From Lentzea alba (GTDB lineage Bacteria; Actinomycetota; Actinomycetes; Mycobacteriales; Pseudonocardiaceae): a stretch of 64,000 bases of DNA. The notes below the pieces were generated by a model. That model had not been told where the DNA came from. It searched no databases and saw only the letters and a list, made by a program, of their open reading frames with translations. Shown here in pieces: positions 61,901 through 64,000 of the stretch (within the stretch, counting starts at the first letter, position 1; each line of letters begins with the position of its first letter). The position numbers and the translations under genes are program-made. The DNA lies in assembly GCF_011067745.1 (NCBI RefSeq), contig NZ_JAAMPJ010000009.1, positions 62,001 through 126,000 on the forward strand, in the 5' to 3' direction.

Positions 61901-63257
61901 GCTCGCGAAGCTCGCGACCCTGCTGTCGACGCGGCACGACGTGGAGATCCCGCTGCACGAGTTCTTCGCGGTCCCGACGGCGGCCGCGGTCGCCGAGACC
62001 ATCGAGCTCTACCGCGCGGAAGGACTCGCGGTCGTGCTCGGCAGGCAGCACGCGGCCACCCTGGAAGCGGACGCCACGCTGCCCGAGACGGTCCGGCCGG
62101 ACGGGCTGCCGAAGGCCGACTGGGCGAACCCGCGCCGGGTGCTGCTCACCGGTGCCACCGGGTATCTCGGTCTGCACCTGCTGGAAGAGCTGCTGCGGCG
62201 CACCGACGCCGAGGTCGTCTGCCTCTGCCGCGGCGACGATCCCGAGCACGCGCTGCGGCGCATCCGGGAAGGCCTGGCGCTGTACGAGATCGAGGCCGAG
62301 TCCGAGCTGCACCGGGTCACCTGCGTGATCGGCGATCTCGGCGCGCCCCGGCTCGGCCTCACCGACGAGCAGTGGGACGACCTCGCCCGCACTACCGACG
62401 TGATCTACCACAACGGCGCGCTGGTCAACTTCGTCTACCCGTACTCGGCGCTGAAGGAACCGAACGTCGGTGGCACGCAACGGGTCCTGGAACTCGCCTG
62501 CACCACCCGGCTCAAGGCGGTCCACCACGTGTCGACGATCGACACGCTGCTGGCGACGCACACCCCGCGGCCGTTCATCGAGAACGACACCCCGCTGCGG
62601 TCCGCGGTCGGCGTGCCGGCCGGGTACACGGGCAGCAAGTGGGTGGCGGAGAAGGTCGTCGACGTGGCACGCCGGCGCGGCATCCCGGTGACGATCTTCC
62701 GGCCCGGCCTGATCCTCGGCCACACCCGCACCGGCGCCACCCAGACGATCGACTACCTCCTGGTGGCACTGCGCGGTTTCCTGCCCATGCACATCGTGCC
62801 GGACTACCCGCGGATCTTCGACATCGTGCCGGTGGACTACGTCGCGTCCGCGATCGTGCACATCTCCCGGCGGCCGGACGCGCTCGGCGGGTTCTTCCAC
62901 CTGTTCAACCCGGATCCGGTGCCGCTGCGCACGTTCTGCGACTGGATCGCCGACTACGGCTACGACTTCGACGTCGTGCCGTTCGAGGAAGGCCGCCGCC
63001 GCGCGCTCCAGGTCGAGCCGGGTCACCCGCTCTACCCGCTGGTGCCGCTGATCCGCGACGCCGAGGTCGAACCGCACCGCGCGCTCGACCCCCGGTTCAT
63101 GGACGAGCTGCAACCGGCCAACGAGTGCGCACGCACGCTCGAACTGTTGCAGGGCAGCGGGATCACCTGTCCGCCCACGTCACTCGCCGACGCCCACGCG
63201 GTGCTGGACTACCTGGTGCGCGTCGGCTTTCTGCCCCGACCGGAGGGAGTCCGATGA
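58974..63257 (+). CDS. NRPS module 3, C(Pictet-Spengler)-A-T-Reductase
   Basis: 1427 aa, ATG 58974 behind GAGGAGAAGC. C-like domain 1-430 in which HHxxxDG is degraded to GHRLVVDATAL; A domain about 440-930 (YTSGSTGRPKGVV, TGNGKIDRTAL), code DPWGLGLIDK, as I recall the modified-Tyr code of the saframycin/safracin third module; T domain VLGGTSIMLAKL near 970; terminal thioester reductase about 1046-1427 with TGATGYLGLHLLEELL, AGYTGSKWVAEKV (YxxxK) and GFFHLFNPDPV. In SfmC the reductase releases aldehydes and the C-like domain catalyses repeated Pictet-Spengler cyclisation to a tetrahydroisoquinoline core. The same is inferred here. Confidence 0.93.
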   Translation: MSVADAPTSFRRLLLAAMNQHGALRAVPLSAAQRRTWMLTRMSGSYRPIVVGRYRVSAAVAPTDVQLRLGALTAEHESLRSVFVELGGKPACLVLPLTDVHVRVLDAPGDAEVRALATAPFATRTGPLVRAILIRLPDGHTDLVLSGHRLVVDATALDLIATALLCGPQTPAANGTRALAIEQDPDAGMQRKALRLGGLLGRPAATEVRGYWPRPPVRGHQTESVRLSWPTAAFEELTEAEARARITAAWLALLHRRHGGGAAAAGVHLARRDDRRSIGPLDDMRVVRCDIGDATTSGDLRAAATGVLDGDSVPFAHLLEVCPPQRDVSRTPYVQTSLRVLDARLPLARTAGSRVCRVPSEVPVTEHDLELVVFLTGDGLQVQADYDSDVLDGETVLDLVRCLQTLVEADDDTPVGLIDLGGDATSGTGVRTGVPEGSLPGAIQSVVDTSPDSVALRAGRVELTYEQLWRRAGLVAGALLRHGVRPGDRVAVWLPRGPEAVVALLGTWRAGAVYVPLDVHHPAERIRWQLEDCGATVVIAEPHRRAEVTTTVLALADVDQSDAEAELPAPAGDHPAYLIYTSGSTGRPKGVVVRHGSVLNNVAWRQRRWPLAPADRVLHNHPFSFDPSIWAVCWSLVSGACIVLAGSHELDDPAALLKCLSGNGVTVVGGVPSLLTALVQHPLAEVCTKVRLVLSGGEALTDALVNLVHETWSATVVNLYGPTEATIDSLGYELPARIGARDTRPAPIGHPVDNTEVRVVDAELRPLPVGVPGEIVVSGAGLAIGYHDRPGLTATRFLPDPFGTAGSRLYRTGDLGRWLPGGAVQFLGRADHQVKIRGHRVELAEVESVLRGCAGVDEAVVLALDASTEAARLVAVVVPEHRAPDELRAELSRKLPDYLVPDRVQPLRELPLTGNGKIDRTALEDLFATAEAVDEVRTEPISELERSVAEAFAQVLKRARVGVHEDFFVLGGTSIMLAKLATLLSTRHDVEIPLHEFFAVPTAAAVAETIELYRAEGLAVVLGRQHAATLEADATLPETVRPDGLPKADWANPRRVLLTGATGYLGLHLLEELLRRTDAEVVCLCRGDDPEHALRRIREGLALYEIEAESELHRVTCVIGDLGAPRLGLTDEQWDDLARTTDVIYHNGALVNFVYPYSALKEPNVGGTQRVLELACTTRLKAVHHVSTIDTLLATHTPRPFIENDTPLRSAVGVPAGYTGSKWVAEKVVDVARRRGIPVTIFRPGLILGHTRTGATQTIDYLLVALRGFLPMHIVPDYPRIFDIVPVDYVASAIVHISRRPDALGGFFHLFNPDPVPLRTFCDWIADYGYDFDVVPFEEGRRRALQVEPGHPLYPLVPLIRDAEVEPHRALDPRFMDELQPANECARTLELLQGSGITCPPTSLADAHAVLDYLVRVGFLPRPEGVR

Positions 63258-64000
63258 TCCGCAGGAGGTCGCTGCTCGTGGCGAGCGCGACGACGGCGGC
63301 CGCGCTGACGACAGGTGGCTGGTCGCGCGGCCCGGACTGGGAGGCGTTGCGCCGGAGCCTCGCCGGTGACGTGGTGCTGCCGGGCGATCAGGACTACGAC
63401 GTGGTGAGGTCTTTGCCGCTCAAGCAGTTCGACCACGTTCGCCCCCGCGGGCTGGTGCTGTGCGAGACGCCGGAGGACGTCGTCGAGTCACTGCGTTTCG
63501 CCCGCCGGTACGGGCTGCACGCGGTTCCGCGCAGTGGCGGCCACAGCTTCGGCGGCTACTCCACGACGCCCGGCGTGGTCATCGACGTGTCCCGGTTGAA
63601 CGAGGTCGCGCTGCGCGGCGGCGTGGCCTCGGTCGGCGCGGGTGCCCAGCTGGTCGACGTGCACGACAAACTCAGCGCCCACAACACCTCGGTCGCCACC
63701 GGCTGGTGCCCGACCGTCGGCATGGGCGGTCTCACGCTGGGCGGCGGGCTGGGACTGGAAACCCGCAAGTACGGCGTCACCAGCGATCGCCTGCGCGCCG
63801 CGGAGATCGTGCTGGCCTCCGGTGAACGCCTGTGGTGCGACCAGGGCAACCACCGGGACCTCTTCTGGGCGCTGCGCGGTGGAGGCGGCGGCAACTTCGG
63901 CATCGTCACGAAGTTCGAGTTCGACCCTGTGCCGGCGGCCGAGACGACGAGCTACACGCTGACCTGGCCGTGGCGAGCAGCCGCCGCGGTGTTCGACGCG
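63254..64000 (+). CDS. Tat-secreted BBE-like FAD oxidase (truncated by window end)
   Basis: ATG 63254 overlaps the NRPS stop (ATGA); 249 residues are visible and the gene continues. N-terminal RRRSLLVASATTAAALTTGG is a Tat signal. The FAD-binding PCMH domain has RSGGHSFGGYS (His for covalent FAD) and GWCPTVGMGGLTLGGGLG (Cys position), so a bicovalent flavin is likely, as in berberine-bridge enzymes. In saframycin A biosynthesis a secreted FAD-linked oxidase (SfmCy2) deaminates the Ala of the leader dipeptide after export; this protein is placed and built for the same step. Confidence 0.85.
   Translation, partial: MIRRRSLLVASATTAAALTTGGWSRGPDWEALRRSLAGDVVLPGDQDYDVVRSLPLKQFDHVRPRGLVLCETPEDVVESLRFARRYGLHAVPRSGGHSFGGYSTTPGVVIDVSRLNEVALRGGVASVGAGAQLVDVHDKLSAHNTSVATGWCPTVGMGGLTLGGGLGLETRKYGVTSDRLRAAEIVLASGERLWCDQGNHRDLFWALRGGGGGNFGIVTKFEFDPVPAAETTSYTLTWPWRAAAAVFDA

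Noticed and set aside
1..64000. tRNA/rRNA genes, CRISPR arrays, phage attachment sites, riboswitches
   Set aside because: None recognised by eye; repeated spacers, cloverleaf sequences and known riboswitch cores were not found. A covariance-model scan would be needed to exclude small RNAs.

Overview
The window is high-GC DNA with frequent GTG and TTG starts, tight ATGA/GTGA gene overlaps, long multimodular NRPS genes, F420- and mycothiol-related protein families and Tat signals. That points to a filamentous actinomycete; the order Pseudonocardiales is a guess, not shown. No rRNA, tRNA or CRISPR array was seen. Most of the window is specialised metabolism, and I read two different gene clusters plus a third block that may be a sub-cluster.

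Left flank (1-8.7 kb): a truncated minus-strand gene, a DUF5994-type protein, an overlapping operon for mannoside or oligosaccharide metabolism (GT4 glycosyltransferase, six-hairpin protein, GH130 phosphorylase), a membrane protein, a SpoIIE/PP2C phosphatase, and two decayed genes (an alpha/beta hydrolase and an IS3-type transposase) that mark an old junction.

Cluster A (8.8-32.8 kb): on the minus strand, from 25.6 kb leftward, come an unassigned small protein, a 7-kb NRPS (A-T-C-A-T-E-TE, so a dipeptide whose second residue is epimerised), an asparagine-synthetase-like protein, an IMP dehydrogenase of the type common in Firmicutes, then four tandem ATP-grasp ligase-like proteins and an MFS exporter. 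Divergently on the plus strand come a deazaflavin-type nitroreductase, an acyl-CoA-dehydrogenase-like flavoprotein, two overlapping TauD-type dioxygenases, an NtaA/SnaA/DszA flavin monooxygenase and a second IMPDH homologue that has lost its catalytic Cys. An intact foreign-type IMPDH beside a dead IMPDH paralogue in a peptide cluster suggests that the product acts on, or is handled through, IMPDH. I do not recognise this cluster as a described one.

Block B (32.8-46.8 kb, all minus strand): a tightly coupled operon of a DHQ-synthase-like sugar phosphate cyclase, HAD phosphatase, a tiny duplicated reading frame, RmlD-like reductase, BadF-type kinase, sugar isomerase, TreT-like glycosyltransferase and SDR. 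It continues into two split-barrel flavin proteins, a class A flavin monooxygenase, an acyltransferase and a DHA2 exporter. An Lrp regulator, a third split-barrel protein and an F420-type LLM oxidoreductase lie upstream. This looks like a cyclitol or pseudo-sugar pathway.

Cluster C (47-64 kb, mostly plus strand, continues past the right edge): a MalY/PatB-type PLP enzyme, amidohydrolase, MFS exporter, Tat-secreted multicopper oxidase, three NRPS proteins (C-A-T, C-A-T, C-A-T-Reductase) and a Tat-secreted BBE-type flavin oxidase. The three adenylation codes read by hand (DLFNNALTYK, DILQLGLIWK, DPWGLGLIDK) match, from memory, the Ala / Gly / modified-Tyr set of saframycin-safracin synthetases, and the terminal reductase and secreted flavin oxidase fit the same chemistry. 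Two short sequence elements shared between upstream regions suggest co-regulation of this cluster.
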